DNA from: an uncultured Lachnospiraceae bacterium | Lineage (GTDB): Bacteria; Bacillota; Clostridia; Lachnospirales; Lachnospiraceae | Direction of reading: 5' to 3' | Assembly (NCBI GenBank): GCA_947626795.1 | Contig: CANQTH010000013.1 | Coordinates: forward strand, 1 to 48,019 | DNA: 48,019 nucleotides | Shown here: piece after piece, positions 7,882-17,008 of the stretch | Layout of the letters: every line of letters starts with the position of its first letter | Numbering within the stretch: position 1 is the stretch's first letter | The notes under the pieces: generated by a model | The model's input: only the letters and a program-made list of their open reading frames with translations | What the model was told of the DNA's origin: nothing | Databases searched by the model: none | Position numbers and translations under genes: made by a program

Positions 7882-8890
7882 ACAATAACTGGATGCCTTG
7901 CGCCTCCAGTTTTTTCTTGTCGTCCTCTTTCCATAAGGAAGACTGCACTTCCCCGATGTGCGCTTTCCGCAGGTAGAACATGCAGATGCGGGACTGGCCG
8001 ATGCCGCCGCCGATCGTGTAGGGAAGCGTCCCGTCGATGATCTCTTTTTGGAAAGGCAGGCTCGCGCGCTCCGGGCAGCCCGCTTTTTCCAATTGCTCCA
8101 GGAGAGACTGCCGATCGACGCGGATGCCCATGGAGGACAGTTCGAGCGCGATGTCCAGCACAGGATAGTAGACGATGATGTCCGCGTTCAGTGCCCAGTC
8201 GTCGTAGTCCGGGGCCCTGCCGTCGTGCGGTTCGCCGGACTTTAGGAGGTCGCCGATCTGCATGACGCAGACCGCGCCTTTCTCGCGCGCGATATGAAGC
8301 TCGCGCTCTTTCGGCTGGCAGTCCGGGTACAAGTCTTCCAGCTCCCCGGATGTGATGAAGAAGATCTCCTCGGGGAGGATCTCTTTAATATAGTCATATT
8401 GGATCGACATATATTTTTCTGTTTTGCGCAGGACGTCGTACACCGTCCTTACGACGCTTTTTAAGTATTCCAGGTTCCGGTCCTCTTTGGAAATGACCCG
8501 CTCCCAATCCCATTGATCCACAAAGATGGAATGGATATTGTCCGTCTCTTCATCGCGCCGTATGGCGTTCATGTCTGTATAAAGCCCTTCGCCAAGGGAA
8601 AATCCATATTTTTTCAATGCGTAGCGCTTCCATTTCGCGAGGGAGTGGACGATCTCCGCTTCCTTTTCCGCCTGCTCTTTGATTCCAAAAGAAACCGGGC
8701 GTTCCACGCCGTTTAAGTTGTCGTTCAGCCCGGAGGCCGGATCCACGAACAGGGGGGCGGAGACGCGCTGCAAGTTCAGCCCTTTGGAAAGGAGGGACTG
8801 GAACGTGTCCTTGACCGTCTTGATGGCGACCTGCGTATCATGCAGGTTCAGCTCGGAATGGTAATTTTGCGGGATGATCAATTGCTTCAT
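7880..8890 (-). CDS. asnA: Aspartate--ammonia ligase (AsnA-type asparagine synthetase)
   Basis: 336 aa, the usual AsnA length. This class-II-aminoacyl-tRNA-synthetase-like enzyme makes asparagine from aspartate, ammonia and ATP. Recognisable segments are APLFVDPASGLNDNL, the ATP-site region SIFVDQWDWERVI, and the C-terminal TIGGGIGQSRICMFYL. Translation probably starts at the ATG complementary to 8888-8890, because GGAGG lies 5 nt upstream; the in-frame ATG 12 nt earlier overlaps that site. It is convergent with the dap genes and divergent from the recombinase remnant. Confidence 0.95.
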   Translation of the reverse strand: MKQLIIPQNYHSELNLHDTQVAIKTVKDTFQSLLSKGLNLQRVSAPLFVDPASGLNDNLNGVERPVSFGIKEQAEKEAEIVHSLAKWKRYALKKYGFSLGEGLYTDMNAIRRDEETDNIHSIFVDQWDWERVISKEDRNLEYLKSVVRTVYDVLRKTEKYMSIQYDYIKEILPEEIFFITSGELEDLYPDCQPKERELHIAREKGAVCVMQIGDLLKSGEPHDGRAPDYDDWALNADIIVYYPVLDIALELSSMGIRVDRQSLLEQLEKAGCPERASLPFQKEIIDGTLPYTIGGGIGQSRICMFYLRKAHIGEVQSSLWKEDDKKKLEAQGIQLL

Positions 8891-8955
8891 GATTGCCTCC
8901 ATTTCTGTGCGCCTGGCACAAGATATATATATGATATTTGTCGTGTCCTGAGTAG

Positions 8956-8998
8956 CAGTTCGCCCAGGGACTTTGCGCTTGCTGCAAAGCCCGTAAAG
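8956..8998 (+). repeat. Intergenic hairpin repeat, short copy G
   Basis: Only the first hairpin of the family is left: GGACTTTGCGCTTGCTGCAA followed by AGCCCGTAAAG, in the asnA-recombinase gap. Confidence 0.65.
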
Positions 8999-9014
8999 GT
9001 ATGGGGTTCACTAG

Positions 9015-9659
<645 letters not shown>

Positions 9660-9670
9660 GAGAAAAAGAA

Positions 9671-9696
9671 AGAGTGCCAAAAGGTGTACGTTTTGA
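9671..9696 (+). repeat. Left recombination site of putative invertible segment
   Basis: Left arm AGAGTGCCAAAA, core GGTGTACG (9683-9690), right arm TTTTGA. The inner arms CAAAA and TTTTG are palindromic, as expected for binding of a recombinase dimer. The central dinucleotide is GT. Confidence 0.75.
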
Positions 9697-9818
9697 CAAC
9701 ATCCACATATGTTCCTATCCGAAAAGAAAAACATCAAAATCAACGGATATTTTTATAAAAATTTTAAAATATAAGAACATGGAGAATTAATCCAAGCTTA
9801 ATCCAAGCGAAAAAACCC

Positions 9819-9846
9819 TTGCATATGTCATAAAATGTGGTAAAAT
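9819..9846 (+). promoter_or_regulatory. Promoter for the glycan operon inside the invertible segment
   Basis: TTGCAT (9819-9824), a 16-nt spacer and TAAAAT (9841-9846). It points toward the gene at 10030. Confidence 0.6.
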
Positions 9847-9854
9847 AACGAGGG

Positions 9855-9922
9855 AAGTGCCGATGACGCATGCGTCAAGAGGCATTTGACGAGTATCTCC
9901 ATCGAGACGATAGTCGAGATGG
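9855..9922 (+). promoter_or_regulatory. Structured leader RNA with two hairpins
   Basis: Hairpin 1 pairs AAGTGCC (9855-9861) with GGCATTT (9881-9887) and contains the 14-nt perfect palindrome TGACGCATGCGTCA (9864-9877). Hairpin 2 pairs CCATC..GAC with GTC..GATGG (9899-9922) across tandem G-A/A-G mismatches and a GATA loop. No T tract follows either, so they are not ordinary terminators. A role in antitermination or protein binding is inference. Confidence 0.5.
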
Positions 9923-9941
9923 TAAAATGTTTTAGGGATTT

Positions 9942-9967
9942 AGAGTGCCAAAACGTACACTTTTTGA
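9942..9967 (-). repeat. Right recombination site of putative invertible segment
   Basis: Left arm AGAGTGCCAAAA, core CGTACACT (9954-9961), right arm TTTTGA. Compared with the left site the arms match in direct orientation while the core is inverted; the central dinucleotide is AC, the complement of GT. Confidence 0.75.
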
Positions 9968-10029
9968 TTCGGTTTTTTATGAGAAAGCATGATATGAGAC
10001 GGAGAATCCATGATTTAGAGGTTATATGA

Positions 10030-11157
10030 ATGGAATATTATGACAAAATTATTATAGGCGCTGGCTGGTATGGGCTGTATTCCGCATTATTTTGCGGGCA
10101 GAAAAAACAGAAAGTCTTAGTCTTAGAATGTGATTCAGAGCCATTTCAGCGTGCCACTTATATTAATCAGGCACGCGTCCACCAGGGATATCATTATCCG
10201 CGTTCCATCTCAACTGCCATGAAATCAGCTGGGTATTTTGAAAGATTTAACAAAGATTATGGCTTTTGTATTAATCGGGAGTTTGAGAAGATATATGCGA
10301 CGTCCAGCCAGTATTCCTGGTCTGATGGGAGGCAGTTCAAGAATTTTTGCAAAGCGGCAGGCATCCCATGCGAAGAACTTCATCCGGAACAATTTTTTAA
10401 GGAACAAATGTGTGACGGGGCGTTTCTTACCAGGGAGTATACGTACGATGCAATGCTGTTAAAGGATTACCTTCTTGAAAAATTGAAGCCTTTGCGGAAT
10501 GTTGAGATTAAGTATGGCGTAAAGATCACCAGGATTGAGAAGCTGCAGGATGCATATGAAGTTTATGCGGATGGGGACGTATGCCGCACAGGGTTTCTGC
10601 TAAATGCGGCGTATGCAGGGACGAACCAGGTTCTTGATCTGGTCGGATATGAGAAATTTGCCATTAAATATGAACTGTGTGAGATCATTCTTTGTGATGT
10701 GAATGAAAAGTTGAGGCAGTATGGCTTTACTGTTATGGACGGGCCTTTTTTTTCAATCATGCCATTTGGGAAGACGGGATTTCATTCCCTTACATCCGTT
10801 ACATTTACGCCGCATACGACAAGTTACGATGCTTTGCCTGTATTTGCCTGCCAGGAAAAAAGCGGAGGATTTTGTTCCAGAGAGAGATTGGGCAACTGCA
10901 ATGATTGCCCGGCAAAGCCTCAAACAGCATTCCCTTATATGGCAAATCTGGCGAAGAAATATCTGAAAGATGAATTTAAGTTTCAGTATCGGACGTCTCT
11001 TTTTTCTATGAAGCCAATCCTTGCAAGTTCGGAAATTGATGATTCTAGGCCAACTGTAATAAAGACCTATTCGAAGAATCCGACATTTGTCGGGGTGCTT
11101 TCAGGGAAAATAAATACAGTTTATGATCTGGATGAGGTATTGGATGATGGGGAATAA
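10030..11157 (+). CDS. FAD-dependent oxidoreductase of a glycan operon
   Basis: 375 aa. The N-terminus KIIIGAGWYGLYSALF contains the dinucleotide-binding GxGxxG at residues 10-15, followed by VLVLECD, whose acidic end fits binding of the FAD ribose. The body resembles the DAO/amine-oxidase-like FAD family, and KINTVYDLDEVL near the C-terminus fits the second FAD contact. A cysteine-containing stretch (CSRERLGNCNDCP, around residues 280-292) may bind metal. Substrate unknown; as first gene of a sugar operon it may oxidise or rearrange a nucleotide- or lipid-linked sugar, but that is inference. It lies about 60 bp downstream of the invertible promoter segment. The AT-rich codon use differs from the dap genes. 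Confidence 0.7.
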   Translation: MEYYDKIIIGAGWYGLYSALFCGQKKQKVLVLECDSEPFQRATYINQARVHQGYHYPRSISTAMKSAGYFERFNKDYGFCINREFEKIYATSSQYSWSDGRQFKNFCKAAGIPCEELHPEQFFKEQMCDGAFLTREYTYDAMLLKDYLLEKLKPLRNVEIKYGVKITRIEKLQDAYEVYADGDVCRTGFLLNAAYAGTNQVLDLVGYEKFAIKYELCEIILCDVNEKLRQYGFTVMDGPFFSIMPFGKTGFHSLTSVTFTPHTTSYDALPVFACQEKSGGFCSRERLGNCNDCPAKPQTAFPYMANLAKKYLKDEFKFQYRTSLFSMKPILASSEIDDSRPTVIKTYSKNPTFVGVLSGKINTVYDLDEVLDDGE

Positions 11158-12085
11158 GGAAAAAAATTTTGTTTCGGCGGTTATTTATGTGCATAATGAA
11201 GAGGACAGAATAAGGGAATTTTTGAAAATGATGATTCAGGCGCTCGAAGGGAATTTTGAGCATTCAGAGATCATATGCGTAAATGATAGCTCGGATGATA
11301 AGAGCGTGGATATCATTCGGGAGGTGAGCCAAAAGGCAGAAACTACAAATATTTCCGTTATAAATATGAGTTATTTCCATGGTGTTGAAATTGCCATGAG
11401 GGCCGGCGTGGATATTTCAATTGGTGATTTTGTTTTTGAATTTGATAGCGTGGCCCTGGATTTTGGGGAAGAGGAGATCATGGGCATTTACCGAAGGTCG
11501 CTTCAGGGATATGACATTGTAAGTTCTGTGCCGGATCAAAAGGAAAAATTCACGTCAAAGGTATTTTATTGGATATTCGATCGGTTTTCAGCCTTTCCCT
11601 ATCAAATGAAAACGGAAAGGTTTCGGATCCTTAGCAGACGTGTCATAAACCGCATCGCTTCTATGAATAAGGCCGTGCCATATCGAAAGGCTGTTTATGC
11701 GAATCAGGGATTGAAAACAGATCGGGTTGCTTATGAGGCTAAGGGCAGGGTGGAAGGCAAGCGGGATAGGCAGGAAAAAGCGTATAAGGTTGGGCTTGCG
11801 ATTGATTCCTTATTGTTATTTACAGAGATTGGATATAAAGTTTCGGCGGTATTGACCGGGCTGATGATGTTGATCTCTGTGTTTATGTTGGGGTATGCCG
11901 TTGTTGTTTTTGCTATGGCGCATCCTGTTGCAGGATGGACGACCACGATCTTATTCCTGTCAATTGCATTTTTTGGAGTGTTTGCGATTTTGACAGTTGT
12001 GGTCAAGTACCTGCAATTATTGATAAATTTTGAGTTTAAGCGGAAATATTATAGTTTTGAAGGAATAGAGAAACTTACGAAATAA
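11144..12085 (+). CDS. Family 2 glycosyltransferase with C-terminal membrane helices (GtrB/DPM-like)
   Basis: About 313 aa. The GT-A fold starts with FVSAVIYVHNEEDRIREFL, then VNDSSDDKSVDI and the acidic FEFDSVALDFGEEE region for nucleotide sugar and metal. Two hydrophobic helices follow near the C-terminus (AVLTGLMMLISVFMLGYAVV and TTILFLSIAFFGVFAILTVV). This layout is typical of enzymes that put a sugar on undecaprenyl phosphate at the inner membrane face. ATG 11144 follows GATGAGG with suitable spacing and overlaps the end of the previous gene; the frame opens upstream at 11123. Confidence 0.8.
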   Translation: MMGNKEKNFVSAVIYVHNEEDRIREFLKMMIQALEGNFEHSEIICVNDSSDDKSVDIIREVSQKAETTNISVINMSYFHGVEIAMRAGVDISIGDFVFEFDSVALDFGEEEIMGIYRRSLQGYDIVSSVPDQKEKFTSKVFYWIFDRFSAFPYQMKTERFRILSRRVINRIASMNKAVPYRKAVYANQGLKTDRVAYEAKGRVEGKRDRQEKAYKVGLAIDSLLLFTEIGYKVSAVLTGLMMLISVFMLGYAVVVFAMAHPVAGWTTTILFLSIAFFGVFAILTVVVKYLQLLINFEFKRKYYSFEGIEKLTK

Positions 12086-12097
12086 GGGGGGATGGGA

Positions 12098-13027
12098 ATG
12101 ACCGCATTGGTAGGATATACGGGTTTTGTTGGAAGCAATATATATGCGGCTGCAGGGGATAAGATTGACGCTGTATATAATTCAAAGAATATAGAAGAGG
12201 CATATGGAACAGATCCTGATCTGCTGATATATGCAGGGCTGCGCGCTGAAAAATACTTGGCGAACAATGCTCCGGAAAAAGATATGGAGCTTATATTACA
12301 GGCAGAAAATAATATCGCTAAGATCAACCCAAAAAAATTGGCGCTTATCTCAACGATCGATGTATTTAAGGTTCCAAAGAACGTTGACGAAAATTCTGAA
12401 ATTGATACAGAAAATTTGCATACTTATGGATATAACAGATATCAGTTGGAACTCTGGGCAAGAGAAAAATATCCGGATGCGTTGATCATAAGATTGCCCG
12501 GGCTTTTTGGCAAGAACATAAAGAAGAATTTTATCTATGATCTTATGAACATAATTCCATTTATGCTTAAGGCAGAAAAATTTGAGGAGCTGTCAGAACA
12601 AGATCCGGAGATCAGGAAATATTATGAACTGCAGGAGAACGGATTTTATAAGGTTCGTGTAGAGGATAAAGACAGGGAATTGCTGAAAGAAAAGTTTAAA
12701 ACTCTGGGATTTTCCGCCCTTAATTTTACAGATAGCAGAAGCAAGTATCAGTTTTATGATCTGGGAAGATTATGGGGAGATATGCAGACTGCTCTTGGCG
12801 CAGGGATCACAATGTGGCATCCGGCAACAGAGCCTGTATCAGCAGGAGAGGTATATGAATATTTGACAGGAGAAAAGTTTTTAAATGAGCTTAAAGGAAC
12901 TCCGGCTGACTACGATTATAAAACGATTTACGGGGAGCTGTTTGGAGGAAACGGGGGATATATATGCGGCAAAGAACAAGCACTTTCAGATATCAGGGAT
13001 TTTGTAGGAGGGAAGAGTAATGGCTAA
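12098..13027 (+). CDS. NAD(P)-dependent sugar epimerase/dehydratase-like (extended SDR)
   Basis: 309 aa. The Rossmann start MTALVGYTGFVGSNIY has the GxxGxxG of extended short-chain dehydrogenases acting on nucleotide sugars. The region LALISTIDVFKVP corresponds to the strand with the active-site Ser/Thr. The catalytic Tyr-x-x-x-Lys is not obvious: TYGYNRYQLE gives YxxxR where lysine is expected, so activity may be altered. I place the start at ATG 12098, 6 nt after AAGGGGGG, rather than ATG 12092, which abuts it. The stop overlaps the start of the next gene by 8 nt. It probably prepares the donor sugar for the operon. Confidence 0.7.
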   Translation: MTALVGYTGFVGSNIYAAAGDKIDAVYNSKNIEEAYGTDPDLLIYAGLRAEKYLANNAPEKDMELILQAENNIAKINPKKLALISTIDVFKVPKNVDENSEIDTENLHTYGYNRYQLELWAREKYPDALIIRLPGLFGKNIKKNFIYDLMNIIPFMLKAEKFEELSEQDPEIRKYYELQENGFYKVRVEDKDRELLKEKFKTLGFSALNFTDSRSKYQFYDLGRLWGDMQTALGAGITMWHPATEPVSAGEVYEYLTGEKFLNELKGTPADYDYKTIYGELFGGNGGYICGKEQALSDIRDFVGGKSNG

Positions 13028-15416
13028 ACTGGAAAAATGGAAGAGGACATTATTTTGGATCGTATTTATAATTGTCGCCATAAGGATCGTATATATTGGA
13101 TTCCGCGGAGAATTGAACAAAGAATATTACACGTCAATGGCATATGACTTGAATGCTGCTGAAGGAGTCCCATGTCAGAACTTATCCGAAAGTTTCATTA
13201 GCCAGGAAGGGCGCTTAAATAGCCTGGAACTTATATTTAATAATGTGGCGGATGATAAAGCGGGTGCGGTCACGCTTGGCATATGGAAGGGAGGGGCATT
13301 GCTTTATCAAACAAACATTTCTTTAAGCACGGTTAATAATGGAGAATGGAAAAGGGTCGTACTTAATGCGGAAATGCAGTGGAATATGGAATATACGATA
13401 ACGCTCAATGCCAATGAAGAATGTACGCAGATTCCGACTGTATATGTAGTCGCCGCAGGGGCAACCGAGATTACAGCGGCATATAGTGGAGATGATATGC
13501 TTCCTGGCGCGATTGCGATTAATTTTGGCTATTTAAGGAAGCCTGGTATTTTTGATCGGCTTTCCGTGATATCGTTATGGATTTTATTTGTGGCCGCGTC
13601 CTTTTTTGTATTGCGTTATTTTGAGAAGATGTTAGAGGCTGTTAAAGGCATATATCGGTATTTTGCCTCAAGAGTGAATGAGGCGGTCCTGCTGGCAGCA
13701 TTGGAATTGCTGTCCTGCCTTATCATGATCAGCAGCAGCGGGATAGAGTTTCAAGAGCCGACAAAGATCATTTTGTATATCATATCTTTGCTTTCCGTGG
13801 TAAACTATGCGGAGAAGAGGGCGTACATAAAAAATCTGATCGACAGGCCGCAGAAAAAGGCTTTTCTATATTTCCTGTATTTGTATTCGGCATTTGCGCT
13901 GACAGGCCAGAGGCTCTTGGCTTATCCGCTGGCATTGAAGCTGACAGTGGCCAGGATATTTGTCTTTGCGGTAACGGTTTTTTGGTTTGTTCCGGTAGTC
14001 AATACGCTTTTGTATTATATGGAAGCGGCCTGGAAACGGGCTTTTGGCACGGAAGTGAAACAGAAGACGATCGTTTTTGTTGCTTTGTGCGTCCTGGCTC
14101 TGTGGCTTCCTGCCATTTATAATCTGATCGCAAATAATCCTGGAATATCTAGCGCTGATACAGAGGGCTGCATGGTTAATCTAGCCCAGAACCTGTATGG
14201 GGTGAGTGATTGGCATCCGGCATTTTACAGTATGGTTTTGCACGTGATCGAAAAGATCTCAAATACTACCTATGCGGTCATTGCCGTCCAGTATTTTTTC
14301 TGGGCATATGTGGTGGCCGAGCTTCTTTTATATTTGCGGAAAAAGGGGATGAAGGAAAGCGTTTTATTGGGAGCGGCTGTTTTTGCCGGATGCAATGCCG
14401 GGAATTTTATGCATATAAACACAATATGGAAGGATATCCCGTATGCCCTTTCCGTGCTATGGGCTTTTGTGGTCATCGTAAAGTTAGTGACCGATCATGA
14501 AGAGTATAGATATAAGAGATATGTTTATCTGGAACTTGTGGTCTCCATGGTGGGTGTTTATTTTTATAGAAAAAATGGAGTGGTAACTTTTCTTGTGATC
14601 ACCGTTGGCATCCTGATAGCCCTTAGGAAAAACCGCAGGGTCTGGGGGGCGATGGCGATGACGATGGCTTTGATCGTCATGGTCAAAGGCCCGGTTTATC
14701 ACTATTTTGAGGTGCAGGATACGGGAAGGACGGGCATTTATATCGGCTTGGGACAGGATGTTTTAGGAGTCTATTATGCCGGAGGGGAAGTGTCAGAAGA
14801 TACTCTTGAAATGGTAGGGATGATGACAGGATATAATACAACTGAATATCAGTATACGCCTACCTGGTCGTATGCAGCATATGATGTGGATGTTACCCCA
14901 GGACAGTTTATTGCGAATTATCTGGATACTTTTATTAAAAATCCGGTCATTATGCTGCGGGCGGTCATCAACCGGGAGGATGCGCTCTGGGATATTTATG
15001 CGGGGCAGGATGCGCATTTGGGATGCGTCAATTATTCAGGAACAATGGATAGCGACCAGCCTTGGGCAGAGCAGTACCCCGCCAGGCGTTATATGAGCTT
15101 ATCGGAAGAAATGTCGGCGGCGACTGCCTATACGGCAGGATCGCAGTGGATATCCGCGATAGAATGGAGATGCGGGCTATTTACATTGCTGGGATTGGTA
15201 GCGGCCGCGTTTGTGATCTTACGAAGAGGCATAAAAAAATATCTTGTCATTTTATGCCCGCTTGCGGGCCATGTCTTGAGCTTGTTATTGTCGACGGGAT
15301 GGTCGGATTTTCGGTATTTTTGGCCGATGAATTTAATGAATATGTCCTTAATCCTGGTTGTGTTGGTGATCATGCGGCAAGGGAAAGAGGAAAAGGAAGG
15401 TGAAGGATTGAAATGA
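13020..15416 (+). CDS. Large polytopic membrane protein, probable GT-C-type glycosyltransferase (DUF6020-like)
   Basis: 798 aa. One helix near residues 10-28 is followed by an extracellular domain of about 150 residues rich in beta-strand patterns, then roughly 12 membrane helices. The segments SSADTEGCMVNLAQNLYG, SDWHPAFYSMVLHVIEKI and NTIWKDIPYALSVLWAF, plus a late SDFRYFWPMNLMNMS, recall DUF6020-like proteins, which are presumed lipid-sugar-dependent glycosyltransferases acting outside the membrane. Asp and Glu residues in extracellular loops would be catalytic candidates. It overlaps its neighbours by 8 and 4 nt, so it is translationally coupled. In a Gtr-like scheme it would be the transferase that decorates a surface polymer; this is inference. 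Confidence 0.65.
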   Translation: MAKLEKWKRTLFWIVFIIVAIRIVYIGFRGELNKEYYTSMAYDLNAAEGVPCQNLSESFISQEGRLNSLELIFNNVADDKAGAVTLGIWKGGALLYQTNISLSTVNNGEWKRVVLNAEMQWNMEYTITLNANEECTQIPTVYVVAAGATEITAAYSGDDMLPGAIAINFGYLRKPGIFDRLSVISLWILFVAASFFVLRYFEKMLEAVKGIYRYFASRVNEAVLLAALELLSCLIMISSSGIEFQEPTKIILYIISLLSVVNYAEKRAYIKNLIDRPQKKAFLYFLYLYSAFALTGQRLLAYPLALKLTVARIFVFAVTVFWFVPVVNTLLYYMEAAWKRAFGTEVKQKTIVFVALCVLALWLPAIYNLIANNPGISSADTEGCMVNLAQNLYGVSDWHPAFYSMVLHVIEKISNTTYAVIAVQYFFWAYVVAELLLYLRKKGMKESVLLGAAVFAGCNAGNFMHINTIWKDIPYALSVLWAFVVIVKLVTDHEEYRYKRYVYLELVVSMVGVYFYRKNGVVTFLVITVGILIALRKNRRVWGAMAMTMALIVMVKGPVYHYFEVQDTGRTGIYIGLGQDVLGVYYAGGEVSEDTLEMVGMMTGYNTTEYQYTPTWSYAAYDVDVTPGQFIANYLDTFIKNPVIMLRAVINREDALWDIYAGQDAHLGCVNYSGTMDSDQPWAEQYPARRYMSLSEEMSAATAYTAGSQWISAIEWRCGLFTLLGLVAAAFVILRRGIKKYLVILCPLAGHVLSLLLSTGWSDFRYFWPMNLMNMSLILVVLVIMRQGKEEKEGEGLK

Positions 15417-16201
15417 ACTTATCCATATCAAATATAGGATGGTCAGAAGAGGAGGATGAAAAGGCGTATTCCCTCATGGAACAATACGGATTCAAAGGAT
15501 TGGAGATCGCCCCGACAAGGATATTCCCGGAAGACCCATATGGGAACTTAAAACAGGCGTCTGCCTGGGCTGAAAGGATTGCGCGGGAGAACGGTTTTTC
15601 CATTCCATCCATGCAGTCAATCTGGTATGGCAGGCAGGAAAAAATTTTCGGGACAGAAAAAGAGCGGGAATTGCTTTTAGGACATACAAAAAAAGCAATT
15701 GATTTCGCCGTGGCGATACGATGCAAAAATCTTGTGTTAGGATGTCCGAAAAATCGGGTGATCCCGGAAGGAGCGGATCCGGAAGTGGGAAGATGTTTCT
15801 TTCGGGAACTTGGGGAGTATGCCGCTTTAAAAGGGACAGCGATAGGATTCGAGGCGAATCCGTCGGTTTATCATACGAATTATATGAATGAGACAAGCGA
15901 GGCTTTTGACTTGATAGAAGCCGTTGGCTCTGCGGGGTTCCGTTTGAATTTGGATGTAGGAACGATGGTTCAAAATGGGGAGCAGGCTGAAGAGATCAAA
16001 GGGAAAGTCAAATTGATCAATCACGTTCACATAAGCGAGCCAGGGCTAAAGAAGATTGAGAAAAGGGAATTGCATCGGAGGCTTTTGGAAAATTTGGCAT
16101 CGGAGGGTTATGAGGGATATATTTCCATTGAGATGGGCAAGGAAAGCGGTTTAGAGGAGATAGAAAATGCCATGCGTTACGTAAAGGAGATTTTTGGATG
16201 A
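15413..16201 (+). CDS. Sugar phosphate isomerase/epimerase-like TIM barrel
   Basis: 262 aa of the xylose-isomerase-like TIM-barrel family (AP endonuclease 2 superfamily). Characteristic pieces are YGFKGLEIAPTRIF near residue 23, IGFEANPSVY with the metal-binding Glu, LNLDVGTMVQN with Asp, VHISEPGL with His and YISIEMG with the last Glu. Members isomerise or epimerise sugars using a divalent metal in the cytoplasm. The ATGA overlap with the upstream gene shows tight coupling. The substrate is unknown; in this operon it probably helps make the transferred sugar. Confidence 0.7.
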   Translation: MNLSISNIGWSEEEDEKAYSLMEQYGFKGLEIAPTRIFPEDPYGNLKQASAWAERIARENGFSIPSMQSIWYGRQEKIFGTEKERELLLGHTKKAIDFAVAIRCKNLVLGCPKNRVIPEGADPEVGRCFFRELGEYAALKGTAIGFEANPSVYHTNYMNETSEAFDLIEAVGSAGFRLNLDVGTMVQNGEQAEEIKGKVKLINHVHISEPGLKKIEKRELHRRLLENLASEGYEGYISIEMGKESGLEEIENAMRYVKEIFG

Positions 16202-16995
16202 CGGTATATGGGAGGCAGCCTGGAGTCCCAGGATTCCAGTGCATGGAGTATGCAGGAAAAACGAAGGATTATGCGGTCCTTATCCCTATCATCAATGAAG
16301 GGGACAGGATCATTAAAGAATTGAAACGCGCGTACAAACATCATGTGGCAGATCATGCCGATCTTGTTATTTGCGATGGAGGCTCAACAGACGGATGTAC
16401 GGAGGAAAGCAGGCTTCGGAAATTAAAGGTGAATGCATTGCTTGTGAAGCAAGACGTCGGGAAGCAAGGGGCGCAGCTCCGCATGGGCATCTGGTGGGCC
16501 TTAGAGAGAGGGTATAAAGGGATCATTACGATTGATGGGAATAATAAGGACAGTATTGAAGATGTCCCGCATTTTATTGAAAAATTGCAGGAAGGGTATG
16601 ATTTTGTCCAGGGATCAAGGTTCATAAAAGGCGGGAAAGCGATCCGCACGCCATTGGCCCGTGCCATAGCCGTAAAATTTGTCCATGCGCCAATGATCTC
16701 CCTGGCTGCGCGCCATAGATTTACCGATACTACAAACGCATATCGGGCATATTCGGCTAAGTATCTTCAGGATGGGCGCGTGGCTCCTTTGCGCGATGTA
16801 TTCATGACATATGAGCTGCTGGCGTATCTTTCTGTACGTGCGGCACAGTTGGGATATAAAGTGTGCGAGATACCTGTAACGAGGGCTTATCCCAAGTCAG
16901 GGGAAACGCCGACAAAAATCAGTTTTTTTAAAGGAAATTTAGAATTGATGAAAATACTGCTGTGCAATGCGTTTGGGGCATATGATCCAAAATAA
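16198..16995 (+). CDS. Family 2 glycosyltransferase (dolichol-phosphate-mannose-synthase-like)
   Basis: 265 aa. The GT-A fold is seen in YAVLIPIINEGDRIIKELK, VICDGGSTDG and ITIDGNNKDS (the D-x-N/D metal motif), plus the later FVQGSRFIKGG. No clear C-terminal membrane helices are present, so it may be peripheral. It overlaps the upstream gene by ATGA. The operon thus has two GT2 enzymes, which could charge undecaprenyl phosphate with two sugars or one precursor in two steps. Acceptor and donor cannot be read from sequence. Confidence 0.8.
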   Translation: MTVYGRQPGVPGFQCMEYAGKTKDYAVLIPIINEGDRIIKELKRAYKHHVADHADLVICDGGSTDGCTEESRLRKLKVNALLVKQDVGKQGAQLRMGIWWALERGYKGIITIDGNNKDSIEDVPHFIEKLQEGYDFVQGSRFIKGGKAIRTPLARAIAVKFVHAPMISLAARHRFTDTTNAYRAYSAKYLQDGRVAPLRDVFMTYELLAYLSVRAAQLGYKVCEIPVTRAYPKSGETPTKISFFKGNLELMKILLCNAFGAYDPK

Positions 16996-17008
16996 GGCGG
17001 TGGTGTGG

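Larger units (their letters stand above)
9671..9967. other. Putative invertible promoter segment (phase switch)
   Basis: Two 26-bp sites with the same outer arms but with cores that are reverse complements (GGTGTACG against CGTACACT, one mismatch) bound about 270 bp. The segment carries a promoter pointing at the glycan operon and two leader hairpins. Recombination between oppositely oriented cores would flip the promoter. A serine recombinase gene, now disrupted, lies 11 bp to the left. In the orientation given, the switch would be ON. Confidence 0.65.
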
